64,000 nt of DNA from Aldehydirespirator sp965219165. GTDB taxonomy: Bacteria; Actinomycetota; Acidimicrobiia; Acidimicrobiales; Aldehydirespiratoraceae. The notes beneath the pieces were generated by a model. The model was not told where the DNA came from. It worked only from the letters and a program-made list of their open reading frames with translations, and made no database searches. A program made the position numbers and the translations under genes. The stretch covers positions 3,224,001-3,288,000 of the forward strand of contig CBDCMW010000002.1 of the NCBI GenBank assembly GCA_965219165.1, read 5' to 3'. This document shows positions 1-9,100 of the stretch, piece by piece; position 1 is the first letter of the stretch; the number at the start of each line of letters is the position of its first letter.

Positions 1-313
1 GGTCGACCATCAAGTCCAGGGTCCGGAAACTCCACGAGCCCAACACGTACTGCAGCGGCTCGCCCGCGCCGCGCCGTTCCAGCATCGAATGGAACCAGGC
101 GGTGGCCCGCTTCGTGGCCGGCTCGTCGAGAACGCTCTCAAACTCCGCTGGTGCTGCCCCCGCCGCGGCCTCCACAATGCGCCGGGCGTCCACCTCCGGC
201 CTCTCCACTGCGGCGATCACAGCCAAGCGGCGCTGCGCTTCGGCTAGAAGATCACGCCACGAAACCGCGTCGGCCTGCCGGCCGGCTGCGTCCAGGCGGC
301 TTGGCTCGGGCAT
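1..313 (-). CDS. prmC: Peptide-chain-release-factor glutamine methyltransferase PrmC, 5' part only
   Basis: The minus strand encodes the N-terminal ~104 residues of a PrmC/HemK protein, cut by the window edge. The helical N-domain and the stretch GEPLQYVLGSWSFRTL, which matches the family's PxxYVxG-type linker before the SAM domain, are visible. The SAM-binding and NPPY motifs lie outside the window. PrmC methylates the Gln of the GGQ motif of release factors. It sits 12 bases downstream of prfA, the usual pairing, so substrate and modifier are co-transcribed. The ATG at 311-313 follows a GAGGAA ribosome binding site about 8 bases upstream. Identity is secure from the motif and synteny. Confidence 0.88.
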   Translation of the reverse strand, partial: MPEPSRLDAAGRQADAVSWRDLLAEAQRRLAVIAAVERPEVDARRIVEAAAGAAPAEFESVLDEPATKRATAWFHSMLERRGAGEPLQYVLGSWSFRTLDLMVD

Positions 314-325
314 CGACTCGCTTCC

Positions 326-1396
326 TCAAGCGTTGTCGCCGGCGGCCAGCAGCGTCCGCTGCTCATCCTGCACGAGCGCGTCGCTCAGCTCGTCGAGCTC
401 GCCGGCCAGCACCCGGTCGAGCTTGTAGAGGGTGAGCCCGATGCGGTGGTCCGTGACCCGGTTCTCCCTCATGTTGTAGGTGCGGATCTTCTCGGACCGG
501 TCGCCGCCGCCCACCTGGCCCCTGCGCATTGCCGACTGCTCGGCCGAGGTTCGCTCCTGCTCGGCCTGCAGCAACCTCGACCGCAGTACCCGCAGCGCCT
601 TCTGCTTGTTCTGGAGCTGGCTCTTCTCGTCCTGCATCGCCACCACCAGTCCGGTGGGCAGGTGGGTGATCCGCACCGCCGAGTCGGTGGTGTTCACCGA
701 CTGGCCGCCGGGCCCCGACGAGCGGTAGACGTCGATCTGCAGATCGGACTCGTCGATCTGCACGTCCACCTCCCGGGCCTCGGGCAGCACCGAAACCGTG
801 GCCGACGACGTGTGCACCCGGCCCTGCGACTCGGTCACCGGCACCCGCTGCACCCGGTGGGTGCCAGCCTCGTGTTTCATGCGGGTCCAGGCCTGGTCGC
901 CGGAGATGAGGCCGCTCACCTCGGTGTACCCCCCGAGGTCCGACGGCGAGGCGGCCAGCGGCTCCAGCTTCCAGCGCCGCCGCCGGGCGAAGGCCTGATA
1001 CATACCGAACAGGTCGCGGGCGAAGAGGTTGGCCTCCTCGCCACCGGCCGCGCCGCGGATCTCGACGATCACGTTGCGGCCCTCGTTGGGGTCGGGCGGA
1101 AGCAGCAGCAGCCTCAGCTCTTCGGTGGCGGCAGCGGCGGCCGCTTCGAGCTCGTCGATCATCTCGCGCAGCTCGGCCCTCTCGGCGGCGTCGGCCGCGG
1201 CGTGCATCCGGCGGGCCTCGTCGCGGTCATCGATCGCGGCCCGCAGCCGGCGCCCGACCGCCACGATCTCGTCGAGCTGCTTGTGGCGGCGGCCCAGCTC
1301 GGCCAGACGGCGCTGGTCGGACTGCACCGCGGGGTCCCCCAGGCGCATCTCCACATCCTTCAGCTCGTGTTCGAGGCCGGCTATCCGTTCCAGCAT
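326..1396 (-). CDS. prfA: Peptide chain release factor 1
   Basis: This class I release factor terminates translation at UAA/UAG. The catalytic GGQ motif is present in SSGPGGQSVNTTDSAVR. The codon-recognition loop reads RVPVTESQGR; PxT is the RF1 signature, whereas RF2 has SPF. The product is 356 aa, normal for RF1. I chose the ATG at 1394-1396 because the protein then begins MLERIAGLEHEL, like RF1 homologues. The open frame extends 15 codons upstream to a TTG, but that sequence looks unlike RF1. The region upstream is filled by a dispersed repeat (1464-1650) rather than a clear promoter, so transcription may read through from the hydrolase gene. prmC follows directly. Confidence 0.95.
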   Translation of the reverse strand: MLERIAGLEHELKDVEMRLGDPAVQSDQRRLAELGRRHKQLDEIVAVGRRLRAAIDDRDEARRMHAAADAAERAELREMIDELEAAAAAATEELRLLLLPPDPNEGRNVIVEIRGAAGGEEANLFARDLFGMYQAFARRRRWKLEPLAASPSDLGGYTEVSGLISGDQAWTRMKHEAGTHRVQRVPVTESQGRVHTSSATVSVLPEAREVDVQIDESDLQIDVYRSSGPGGQSVNTTDSAVRITHLPTGLVVAMQDEKSQLQNKQKALRVLRSRLLQAEQERTSAEQSAMRRGQVGGGDRSEKIRTYNMRENRVTDHRIGLTLYKLDRVLAGELDELSDALVQDEQRTLLAAGDNA

Positions 1397-1463
1397 GGCT
1401 TCGAGGCTACCGGCCCGCCCGGTGCGCTCTGGGCGGGCCAACGGTGTCGGCGGGCCTCAGGTC

Positions 1464-1650
1464 TCCCGCTCCTGTTCGCTGCGCTGACGGGCCGCTCGGG
1501 CATTGCTTCCCGCTCCTGTTCGCTGCGCTCACGGGCCGCTCGGGCATTGCTTCCCGCTCCTGTTCGCTGCGCTCACGGGCCGCTCGGGCACGGCTTCTCG
1601 CTCAGCACCTTGCGCAGTTTCCGCCAAGTACGGGCTATCCGCTCGGCCTC
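1464..1650 (+). repeat. Dispersed ~135-bp repeat, copy 1, with triplicated core
   Basis: A 44-bp core beginning TCCCGCTCCTGTTCGCTGCG is tandemly repeated at 1464, 1508 and 1552. It is followed by a diverged tail ending CTATCCGCTCGGCCTC. The same core and tail recur at about 19.2, 30.2, 41.5 (inverted), 58.8/59.85 (split) and 63.4 kb. This copy fills the gap between the hydrolase and prfA and just touches the hydrolase stop codon. Confidence 0.9.
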
Positions 1651-2272
1651 AGAGTGCGGCCAGGAAGGCGCCGACTACCGCCGCAATCTCGGCGTCGGCC
1701 GACGGCTTGGGATCGTGGCCCTGGCGTTCAAGCCAGCGGACGGTCACGTCGCCCGGGATGGCGCCGATGTGGGCCTGGAACTCTTCGGGCGTGCCGAAGG
1801 GGTCCCGGTCGCCGTTGACGAACAGCGTCGGAACGCCGATGCCACCGAAGTGCTCGACCCGCAGCCGGTCGGGCTTGCCGGGCGGGTGCAGCGGGTAGCT
1901 GAGCAGCACCAGCCCGGCCGCGGGCAGGCCCTCGGCCACCGCCATGGAGCACATGCGACCGCCCATCGAGCGCCCGCCGAGCACTAGCCGGGCTGTGGTG
2001 GTGCCGAGGTCGGTCGCGAACGCCTCCACTTGGGCGCGGACCTCTGCGATCAGCTTCGGGGCCCGGTCGGGGAAGCGGCGCCCCTGGCCCCGGTAGCCGA
2101 ACTCCATGCGATGTACAGGCACCTCGAGCGAGTCCTCCAATGCGACGAGGGTGCGATGATCGGCTCCCCCGCCGGCGCCATGGGTCAGCAGCACCCCCGC
2201 CACCTCTGCGGCCAGCGGGGAGTCTTGACTCGGCATCGGCGCCGCCATCTCGCTCCCGGCTGTCCCAGTCAT
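1649..2272 (-). CDS. Alpha/beta hydrolase of the KANL3/Tex30 (dienelactone-hydrolase-like) type
   Basis: A 207-aa single-domain alpha/beta hydrolase. The nucleophile elbow is GGRSMGGRM (Ser), the oxyanion region is VLLTHGAGGG, and the C-terminal NGDRDPFG and GHDPKPS segments supply the likely Asp and His of the triad. The length and the THGAGG...GRSMGGR pattern fit the small KANL3/Tex30-like family, whose bacterial substrates are generally unknown. The frame is open farther upstream, but the ATG at 2270-2272 lies two bases after the stop of the upstream LLM gene (TGAGGATG), pointing to translational coupling. A role alongside the F420-dependent oxidoreductase is only inferred from this coupling. 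Confidence 0.82.
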   Translation of the reverse strand: MTGTAGSEMAAPMPSQDSPLAAEVAGVLLTHGAGGGADHRTLVALEDSLEVPVHRMEFGYRGQGRRFPDRAPKLIAEVRAQVEAFATDLGTTTARLVLGGRSMGGRMCSMAVAEGLPAAGLVLLSYPLHPPGKPDRLRVEHFGGIGVPTLFVNGDRDPFGTPEEFQAHIGAIPGDVTVRWLERQGHDPKPSADAEIAAVVGAFLAAL

Positions 2273-2274
2273 CC

Positions 2275-3294
2275 TCAGATGGCCTTGATGGCAGCCATGA
2301 CGGCCTGCCACCGGTCGGGGTCTCCGCCGTACGGGTTGTAGAACGAGATCCGGTTGATGATGTCTCCGTAGCGGTGGCCGAGCTCCGGAGCGACCTCCTC
2401 GGGCGGAGCGACCACCGCGAACGTGTTGAGGATCTCATCGTCGATGAGGGTGCCCATCTCGACCCACTGTCCCCGCTTGGACAGGGTGTTCAGCTCGTCC
2501 TGGAGGTCGCCCCAGCCGTGGATGTCCAGCACTGGCCGGTAGGCGGGAGTGGAGCCGTAGAAGGCGATCTGCCGCCGGGTGGTGGTGCTCGACCGTTCCA
2601 CCTCCTCGTCGGTGTCTCCGGTCACGACGAACGACGGCCCGGAGATGTCATAGCCGTTCATCGAAACGCCGGCCTTGGCCCGGCCTCGCTCCAACGCCGG
2701 AAGGGTGACCTCGCGCAGGTATCTCTCGGTCGTGAAGGGATGGCACAGGAACCCGTCGCACACCTCGCCGGCGACCTCCGTCATGAGCGGGCCGACGCCG
2801 GCTAGATAGATCTTCGGCGGGCCGAAGTCGCCGAGGTCGCTTGCCCTGGGGGTGAACATGGGCGTCATCAGGGTGTGCTGGTAGAACTCGCCTCGGAAGC
2901 GCAGCGGCGTGCCGTGCTGCCAGGTGTTCCAGATGGCCCGCACGGCCTGCACCATCTCGCGCATCCGGGCCGCGGGCCTGCTCCACTCCATCGAGAAGCG
3001 CTTGGTGATGTGGGGCTTGATCTGGCTGCCGAGTCCGAGAACGAAACGGCCCTGCGACAGCGTCTGCAGGTCCCAGCCGATGTTGGCCAGCAGCATCGGG
3101 TTGCGGGCGAACGCCACCGCTATGGCGGTGCCCAACTCGATCTCGGCGGTGCTGGCCGCGGCGACGGCCAGGGGCAGGAACGGGTCGTGGGGCCCTTCGG
3201 CGGTCCATGCGCCCGAGTAGCCGGCCGTCTCCAAGTCGGCAGCCGTGTGGCCCGCGTCGGTGACCGAGCCGAGCAGCAGCGAGTCGATCTTCAC
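2275..3294 (-). CDS. LLM-class (luciferase-like) F420-dependent oxidoreductase
   Basis: A 339-aa luciferase-like monooxygenase-fold protein. TIM-barrel features typical of the F420-dependent branch are present: AWTAEGPHDPFLPLA near residue 30, LGTAIAVAFARNP near 53, and ILGLGSQI-like VLGLGSQIKPHITKRFS near 85. The pattern resembles the TIGR03617 group of actinobacterial F420-dependent oxidoreductases. Substrate unknown. The start is GTG at 3292-3294 (protein MKIDSLLLGS). It is the first gene of a two-gene unit with the hydrolase. The presence of an FrhB-like gene at 44.9 kb also suggests an F420-using organism. Confidence 0.85.
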   Translation of the reverse strand: MKIDSLLLGSVTDAGHTAADLETAGYSGAWTAEGPHDPFLPLAVAAASTAEIELGTAIAVAFARNPMLLANIGWDLQTLSQGRFVLGLGSQIKPHITKRFSMEWSRPAARMREMVQAVRAIWNTWQHGTPLRFRGEFYQHTLMTPMFTPRASDLGDFGPPKIYLAGVGPLMTEVAGEVCDGFLCHPFTTERYLREVTLPALERGRAKAGVSMNGYDISGPSFVVTGDTDEEVERSSTTTRRQIAFYGSTPAYRPVLDIHGWGDLQDELNTLSKRGQWVEMGTLIDDEILNTFAVVAPPEEVAPELGHRYGDIINRISFYNPYGGDPDRWQAVMAAIKAI

Positions 3295-3347
3295 AGCCGG
3301 CGACAGTAGTCATCCGTCCACCTGGCTGTGGACCACCCGCCAACCAG

Positions 3348-3548
3348 TCATGCGCTGAGCAAGAAAGTTGACTCGGCCCCGATCTCCACAAGCGCGATCG
3401 GTTGCGGTAGCGCAACGAGGAGCGGCAGAAGCACCGCACATCGCGCTGGCTCGTTCGTCTGCACCCGCCTCGCGAGTATCACCTGCGCCAACGCGTCGAA
3501 ATTGTTGTGGACCACGTCCAGCAACCCGCGAACGCTTGAGGGGAGAGC
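3348..3548 (-). pseudogene. DUF2332 gene fragment, fused to the end of the Fic frame
   Basis: Residues ~526-592 of the Fic frame include RRVQTNEPARCAVLLPLL and ALPQPIALVEIGA. This is the characteristic central block of DUF2332 proteins (VQTNE..RCA.LLP.....P.ALVEVGAS). The piece stops at VEIGA, before the conserved aromatic/Leu continuation, and has no start of its own. A second relic lies in another minus frame between about 3590 and 3735: a short Cys-rich tail with CGASTAVGGRC and RCPAGHKPA, like small actinobacterial Cys/His proteins. The interval is therefore a graveyard of gene ends. Confidence 0.65.
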
Positions 3549-5126
3549 GAAGGCGTGTCGCACTGCGGCAACGCAAGCCTGCCGCGGTGCTATGCGGGTT
3601 TGTGGCCGGCCGGGCAACGTTCGGCGCCGGGGCGGACCTGGTGGGTGCAGCGCCCGCCTACGGCGGTGGACGCTCCACATGGCTTGGTGGCCACCTTCTG
3701 GGCGGCGCCGCTGTTCGCCTGCGGGCGCTGCACCGCAGGGGCCGGCCGCGGCCGGGGCGGCTGTTGGCCGAGCTGGGATGCAGCGCCTGGCGTGGGCTGC
3801 TGTGGTGTGTGTCGGGGCGCCGTGTCGCTGCGAACCTTGCCAGCACCTCAGACACGACTTCGGGGGCACCGGATGCGTGCAGCTCCCAGCAGCGGCGAGC
3901 AGGCCGTGGCGCTGGTCGACGATCCGCAGCATCTCTGGCAGCTCGAACACCCTTTGGCCGGTGTCGTCGTCGGCGGTCTGTGCGACCGCGCCGCGGCCGA
4001 CCAGGTCAGCGAGGGCGCGTCTGACCGCCCGCGGGGACTGGCCGGTCACCTCACAGAGGTGCGCTGTGCCGACGGCGGGCATCGTGGACATGTGCGCCAG
4101 GATCGCTGCCGCGGCGGAGTGGCTCCGCAGCCCGAGATCGTCCCAGGACCGCTCCATGTCGGCGACGACCTGTGCGACGGCCTGCGCGTAGCGGCAGGCG
4201 ACGGCGGCGGCGTCTGAGACGTAGCGGATCGTCTCGCAGGCGGCTTGTGAGCGTTCTGCGGTGTCCGCTGCGCCGAGGTAGGTCTGGTAGGGCCGCAACG
4301 CCGCGTAGTAGTCCTCTCGGCGGGCGTCGATCGCTGCTGACAGCGGCAGCGGGACGCGCAGGGCGCTGCCGCGGTGCATCACGCAGTGCATCAGCGCCCG
4401 CCCGACGCGGCCGTTGCCGTCATCGAAGGGGTGGATGGTCTCGAACTGCAGGTGGGTGACGGCCGCTCTCACCAGCGGATGCACCCACGCCGGAGCGGAC
4501 ACATACTCCAGGACGTCGGACAGCAGCGTCTTCACGAGCTCGGGCGGCGGCGGGACGAAGTACGCCTCAGCGGGGGTTCTCTGGCCGCGGCGGCCCACCC
4601 AGTTCTGCTCGCTGCGCCGCACTCCCGAGCCGACCTGTTGGCCGGTGGCGGCGAACAGCCGCCGGTGCATCTCCTCGACGTCGGCGACCGTCACCGCCGT
4701 CCCTAGGCGACGCCCGACGGCGATCGCGTGGGCGTTCAGCCGGAAATTGCCGAGGGCCTGCCTGTCGGACTCGGCGCGCTCGGGGCTTCGGCGCGCTCGC
4801 ATCGACTCCAACAGGCTCAGCGATCGCAGCGTCGTGCGGATCCCTTCAACGCTGCTTGACGCGATCCCCTCGGTCCGGTGCAGGGACCATGACAGGGCTC
4901 GCGACTGCGGCGCATGCTGCTGCAACGCCTGCAGGCCCTCGTCTGCCGCGCCGAGCGCGGCGATGGTCCGTTGGTCTGGTTGTGGCGTCCAGCCGGCGAG
5001 ACGGTGAGGGACGAAGGCCTCGTAGGGCTCGCTCACCTGCGAAGTGCCCCGCCAGTAGTGGAACGTCTGCTTGGACAGGTACCCCACGTTCCGCAGGCTA
5101 CCAACGACTCGATCCTGTTCGGTCAC
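3348..5126 (-). CDS. Fic-domain AMP-transferase-like protein with a scrambled C-terminal tail
   Basis: The first ~405 residues are a normal Fic family protein. They contain an inhibitory-helix motif SSSVEGI near residue 93 (class II, N-terminal inhibition), the Fic signature HPFDDGNGRVGR near 232, and a winged-helix C-terminal domain. Fic enzymes transfer AMP or related groups from nucleotides to proteins; the target is unknown. After about residue 405 (below ~3911) the frame runs on into 187 residues of low-complexity sequence ending in a piece of DUF2332, so the gene has probably lost its own stop and reads into relic DNA. The start is GTG at 5124-5126, with no Shine-Dalgarno but TATACA just upstream. 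A 40-bp repeat array lies directly before the gene. Confidence 0.8.
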   Translation of the reverse strand: MTEQDRVVGSLRNVGYLSKQTFHYWRGTSQVSEPYEAFVPHRLAGWTPQPDQRTIAALGAADEGLQALQQHAPQSRALSWSLHRTEGIASSSVEGIRTTLRSLSLLESMRARRSPERAESDRQALGNFRLNAHAIAVGRRLGTAVTVADVEEMHRRLFAATGQQVGSGVRRSEQNWVGRRGQRTPAEAYFVPPPPELVKTLLSDVLEYVSAPAWVHPLVRAAVTHLQFETIHPFDDGNGRVGRALMHCVMHRGSALRVPLPLSAAIDARREDYYAALRPYQTYLGAADTAERSQAACETIRYVSDAAAVACRYAQAVAQVVADMERSWDDLGLRSHSAAAAILAHMSTMPAVGTAHLCEVTGQSPRAVRRALADLVGRGAVAQTADDDTGQRVFELPEMLRIVDQRHGLLAAAGSCTHPVPPKSCLRCWQGSQRHGAPTHTTAAHARRCIPARPTAAPAAAGPCGAAPAGEQRRRPEGGHQAMWSVHRRRRALHPPGPPRRRTLPGRPQTRIAPRQACVAAVRHAFALPSSVRGLLDVVHNNFDALAQVILARRVQTNEPARCAVLLPLLVALPQPIALVEIGAESTFLLSA

Positions 5127-5130
5127 TTTG

Positions 5131-5240
5131 TATACAGAAGTGGCCGCGGATGCGCTAGTGCGGCCAGTTGTGCATAGAACTGGCCGCAGACGGGCTGGTG
5201 CGGCCAGTTGTGCATGGAACTGGCCGCAGTTCGCATCGCG
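5131..5240. repeat. Three 40-bp direct repeats, each carrying an inverted repeat, upstream of the Fic gene
   Basis: Units start at 5131, 5171 and 5211. Two perfect 10-bp inverted repeats, GCGGCCAGTT...AACTGGCCGC with 8-base spacers, lie at 5160-5187 and 5200-5227. The first unit is degenerate (AAGTGGCCGC). The array begins five bases upstream of the Fic start codon, so it could be an operator array or an end-structure of mobile DNA. Confidence 0.8.
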
Positions 5241-5268
5241 GAGCTACCAACCTCTATGTCCAGTACAG

Positions 5269-5437
5269 CTAGGGGCGCACGACGAAGGCTTGGCGGCGCC
5301 GGGGCCCGTAGCGGTACACGCGGAAGTCTGTGTCCAGGGCCAGCGCGTCGGTGATGGCCAGGCGCTCCATCAGCGCCCAACTGTTGCGGTCGGTCAGCGA
5401 GAACGCCTGATCACCGAAGGCTGCCAGAGTCTCGCCT
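5269..5437 (-). pseudogene. C-terminal relic of a PIN-domain (VapC-like) toxin
   Basis: The minus strand reads FGDQAFSLTDRNSWALMERL followed by AITDALALDTDFRVYRYG and a stop at 5269-5271. This is the C-terminal third of a PIN-domain RNase. The conserved S-L-T-D, M-x-x-x-G/A-I-x-x-A-L-A and D-x-D-F segments contribute acidic active-site residues in intact proteins. An in-frame TGA lies immediately upstream at about 5438, and no N-terminal half is visible. It is a decayed toxin gene next to the Fic and McrBC genes, consistent with a turnover hotspot. Confidence 0.6.
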
Positions 5438-5487
5438 CACTGGCCCGCCGCTCAGGGCTGTCACACCCCGTGCGTACCCTGGTGCGC

Positions 5488-6114
5488 ATGTCGTCGGACT
5501 TCGAATCGGGCCGCCACGTGACGGCGGTTGAGAACCTGCCCAGGCCCGGCGCGGTGCAGTTGTACCACCTCGAATGGGTGCCCACCCTCGACGGAGAGCC
5601 CTTCGAGGGGAGTTTTGCTCTGTACCACTTCCGGACTCGGGAGGAGGCCCTGGCGGAGGCGATCAAGCAGGTCAAGCACCGCGCCGGGTTGGCGATCGAG
5701 ATCACCATCGAGAGCCGGACCGGGTGTGTTCTCAGCGGCGATCCTCCCGTCATCGTTGAAACGGTCGCGGAAGCGCGCAAGGCCATCGTGAACCACGCGA
5801 AGGGCTTGATTGGGAGGCGGCAAGTCGAGCCCGGCAAGCGGGAGTATCTGCGGTTCACGACGAGCCGAGGCCGCTCAGCGTGGAAGTCGCTCCTCGAATG
5901 CGAGACCGGCCGACGCTACGACCCTGCCGATCCTGACGCCGGCATGACTTGTTCCTATCTGCTCTACGAGGAGGGGAACCTGGAGGGAGTCGGTGGACTC
6001 ATGTGGACCTACGGCGTGGAGATCTGGGTCACGGGGCCTCCATCCATCTGGGACCACCCCGCCGACCAGCCCACCGGTCTGGACAACACCGACGATCACG
6101 ACGACGATCTATAG
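5488..6114 (+). CDS. Hypothetical protein upstream of mcrBC
   Basis: A 208-aa protein that I do not recognise. The frame is open far upstream, but the real gene probably starts at the ATG at 5488-5490 (MSSDFESGRHVTAVEN), because the upstream sequence covers the PIN relic and the 40-bp repeats. It is soluble, with no signal peptide or membrane segment. It is rich in Glu/Arg/Trp and has an acidic tail ending in Asp/His repeats. The stop lies 46 bases before mcrB on the same strand, so it may be the first gene of the restriction operon. There is no Shine-Dalgarno, but TACCCT lies 8 bases before the ATG, compatible with a leaderless start. Function unknown. Confidence 0.6.
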   Translation: MSSDFESGRHVTAVENLPRPGAVQLYHLEWVPTLDGEPFEGSFALYHFRTREEALAEAIKQVKHRAGLAIEITIESRTGCVLSGDPPVIVETVAEARKAIVNHAKGLIGRRQVEPGKREYLRFTTSRGRSAWKSLLECETGRRYDPADPDAGMTCSYLLYEEGNLEGVGGLMWTYGVEIWVTGPPSIWDHPADQPTGLDNTDDHDDDL

Positions 6115-6160
6115 GACCCGTCAGACCCGACGAGACCACCTAGAACGAGAGCTACTAAAT

Positions 6161-9100
6161 ATGTCCATCACCAATGAACCTCGCGAAGGTCACCTCAAGT
6201 CTCGCAATGACGATGAGCGTGGCGGCAGTGAAGGGGCCACATCGCTGACTGCTCCGAAGATGAGATGGCCGGTAGTGCAAGCATTGCGGGCCATTGGCCG
6301 GGAAGCCACTCTCGACGAGATCGCCGATCAGGTGGCGGCCTCTCTGAACCTGACTCGTGAGCAACAAACAGCACGGACTGCATCCGGCAACAGGACCAAG
6401 CTCCTGGAGAGGGTGATGTGGTCTGCCCTGGAACTCAAGCACATCGGCGTGCTGCACTACCCGAGGCCTGGCTACCGAGCGCTAACGCCGCTCGGGCAGG
6501 AAGTGGACGAAGAACGAATCGATGAACTTCGAGCCGCACACGAAGCAAGTAGGCCGTCCTCCGGCACAGAACAACGCAATCGCTCGGAGCCGACCGAGAC
6601 ACCAACCGCGTGGCTAATCAGGGCTGGCGGGAGGGGCGAGTTCGCCGATCACAGCATCAAGCACGGCCTCGTCGGAATCGGCTTTGGCCAGGTTCCGGAC
6701 CTGCGCGGCTTCTCCAGCCGCGACGACTTGGAGGCCGCCGTGCGCCGGGACGACCCGGCCGCTGGCAAGAGGTCGATCGCCAACCGTGCCAGCCAGCTCT
6801 GGCGCTTTGGAAAAGAGTTGCGCGTCGGCGACTTGGTGGTGATGCCACAAGAGGGAACTGAGATCGCTCTGGGCACAGTAGGGAGCGAGTACTGGTACGA
6901 CGCCGATCGCGAAGCCGATTGGCGTCACCACTGGGCGTCGGTGGACTGGGGGCGCACTGGTGTGCCTCGCGCCGCCCTCAAGCAAGACCTTCAGCGTTCG
7001 CTCGGTGCCCAACAGACCGTCTTCACCCTCACCCGCAACGACGCACCATGGCGTGTCCAGCAGCTACTGGAGACGGGTAAGGATCCGGGCCCGCGGGTGG
7101 GTGCCCCGGGCGCTGCGGGGGATCTGTCTGCTCTAGTCGCGCGGTTCCGCGCCGAATCGGGCTACCCCACTGAAGCTCATCAGGAGCAAGAGCGGCTTCG
7201 GGCCGAATGGGCCGACAAGCTCGCGCCCGAGAACACCGCATCATTGACCCGTGAGGATCTAGCGGCGTATGTGAGCCCCTCTGTGGACTACGGGGAGGGG
7301 GAGTACGTCAGACCGGGCGCGACGGTGCCGAGGTGGATCCTCGACCTCGACGACACCCAGTACGACAGGCTGCTCGACAGCATCAGCGAGCTTTGCTGGG
7401 GCACGGACGAGCTACCGACGAGGATCGACCGCCTCGTCGACGAGAGAGGAGCATCGCGCAAAGACACGGGCACGAAGGGGTTCGCCCAAGGGAGTCTGAA
7501 CGCCACCCTCGCCATGTGTCACCCAGACAAGTTCCTGCCGCTTGTCGGTCATGGAGGCAAATGGGGATTCAAGCCCATGTTGCGCAAGCTTGGCCTGCCT
7601 GAGCCTCATGGCTCGACATATGGACAGCAGGTCATGGATGCGAATGACCGGCTGCGGGAGCATCTCGTTCTGCATCTCGACGATGACCCGCAGGCCATCG
7701 CGTGCTTCCTGTACTGGCTGATCGGGCAGGAGACTGACTCGGACGGCGACGAACCCGACGAAGAGGCCCCAGACCTGTCCGTCCTGGTTGAACGGTTCCG
7801 CGCCGAATCGGGCTACCCCACAGAAGCCCACGATGAACAGGAGCGCCTGCGCGAGGAATGGGCCAAGAAGCTCTCGCCCGAGAAGATCGCATCGCTCAAC
7901 CGCGAAGACCTAACGGCCTTCACCAATCACGCTGTGAACAACGGGGAGTATGTGCGTCGTGTCGGCGACGTGATGCATTGGATCTCGGACTTGGGCGAAC
8001 CGGAGTTCGACAATCTGCTCGACAACATCAAGTATCTCTGCTGGGGTGAGGATGAGCTGTCGGTCAGGTTCGACCAACTGTACGTCGGCGATAGCCCTCG
8101 TAAGGCCAAGGGCTATGCGGGCGTGAACATCAGCCGCACTCTCGCTATCTGCCATCCGAACAGCTTTCTGCCCGTCCATCGCAATGTTGGGAACTGGGGT
8201 CGGGCGAAGATGTTGAGCAAGCTCGGACTTCCGGCACCGCTGGGCAATACTCCCGGACAACGGGTCGTAGACGCCAACAACCGTCTGCTTGAGCACCTGA
8301 AATCCCACTTTGGTGATGACACGCTTGCAATGGGCGCATTCCTTCGGTGGCTGCTCAATGAGGAACTCCCAGACAAGGAACTCCCAGACGGTCCGATGGA
8401 CCTCACTGAACTCGCGGACGAGTTGCTTGTCGAGGTCCAGTTCTTGGAGGACATCGTCTCCTTACTCAAGGACAAGGGCCAAGTAATCCTCTATGGGCCA
8501 CCAGGAACCGGCAAGACCTACTTGGCACGGAAGCTCGCAGCGGAGTTGGCACCGGACGAGTCGTGCCGGGCGCTGGTCCAGTTCCACCCGTCGACCTCCT
8601 ATGAGGACTTCTTCGAGGGTTACCGCCCTGCCGGAACCGGCGACGACGGAGGCATCCAGTACGCGCTGACGCCCGGGCCACTGGCACGCATGGCTGAGCG
8701 CGCCTCCGAGGCTCGCGACCAGCGTCATGTAATGATCATCGACGAGATCAATCGGGGAAACCTGCCCCGTGTGCTCGGGGAGTTGCTGTTCCTGCTGGAG
8801 TACCGGGACGAGAGCGTGCAGACGCTCTACCGGCCCGAGGAGGAGCCGTTCTCGCTGCCCGACAACCTGTGGTTCATCGGCACCATGAACACTGCCGACC
8901 GGTCGATCGCGCTTGTGGACGCAGCACTACGGCGGCGGTTCCATTTCGTGCCGTTCTTCCCCGACGGCGGCCCTATGGAGGGTCTGCTCGGCCGCTGGCT
9001 GGAACGGCAGGACGAGCCTGGCTGGATCGGTCGCCTCGTGGATGCGGTCAACGACGAACTCAAGGCGGAACTAGGTGGCTCGCATCTGCTGCTCGGGCCG

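Noticed and set aside
446..1987. A 513-codon plus-strand open frame opposite prfA and the hydrolase
   Set aside because: Antisense shadow caused by high GC; the minus-strand genes have family motifs and the plus frame has none. The same applies to long frames at 27687-29336, 30580-32175, 35912-37249, 37259-39877 and 42852-44768.
3310..3576. A small separate minus-strand ORF near the Fic end
   Set aside because: It is out of frame with the DUF2332 block and has no recognisable motif.
5071..6114. A 347-codon version of the gene before mcrB
   Set aside because: The first ~139 codons overlap the Fic start, the 40-bp repeats and the PIN relic; composition changes at the ATG at 5488.
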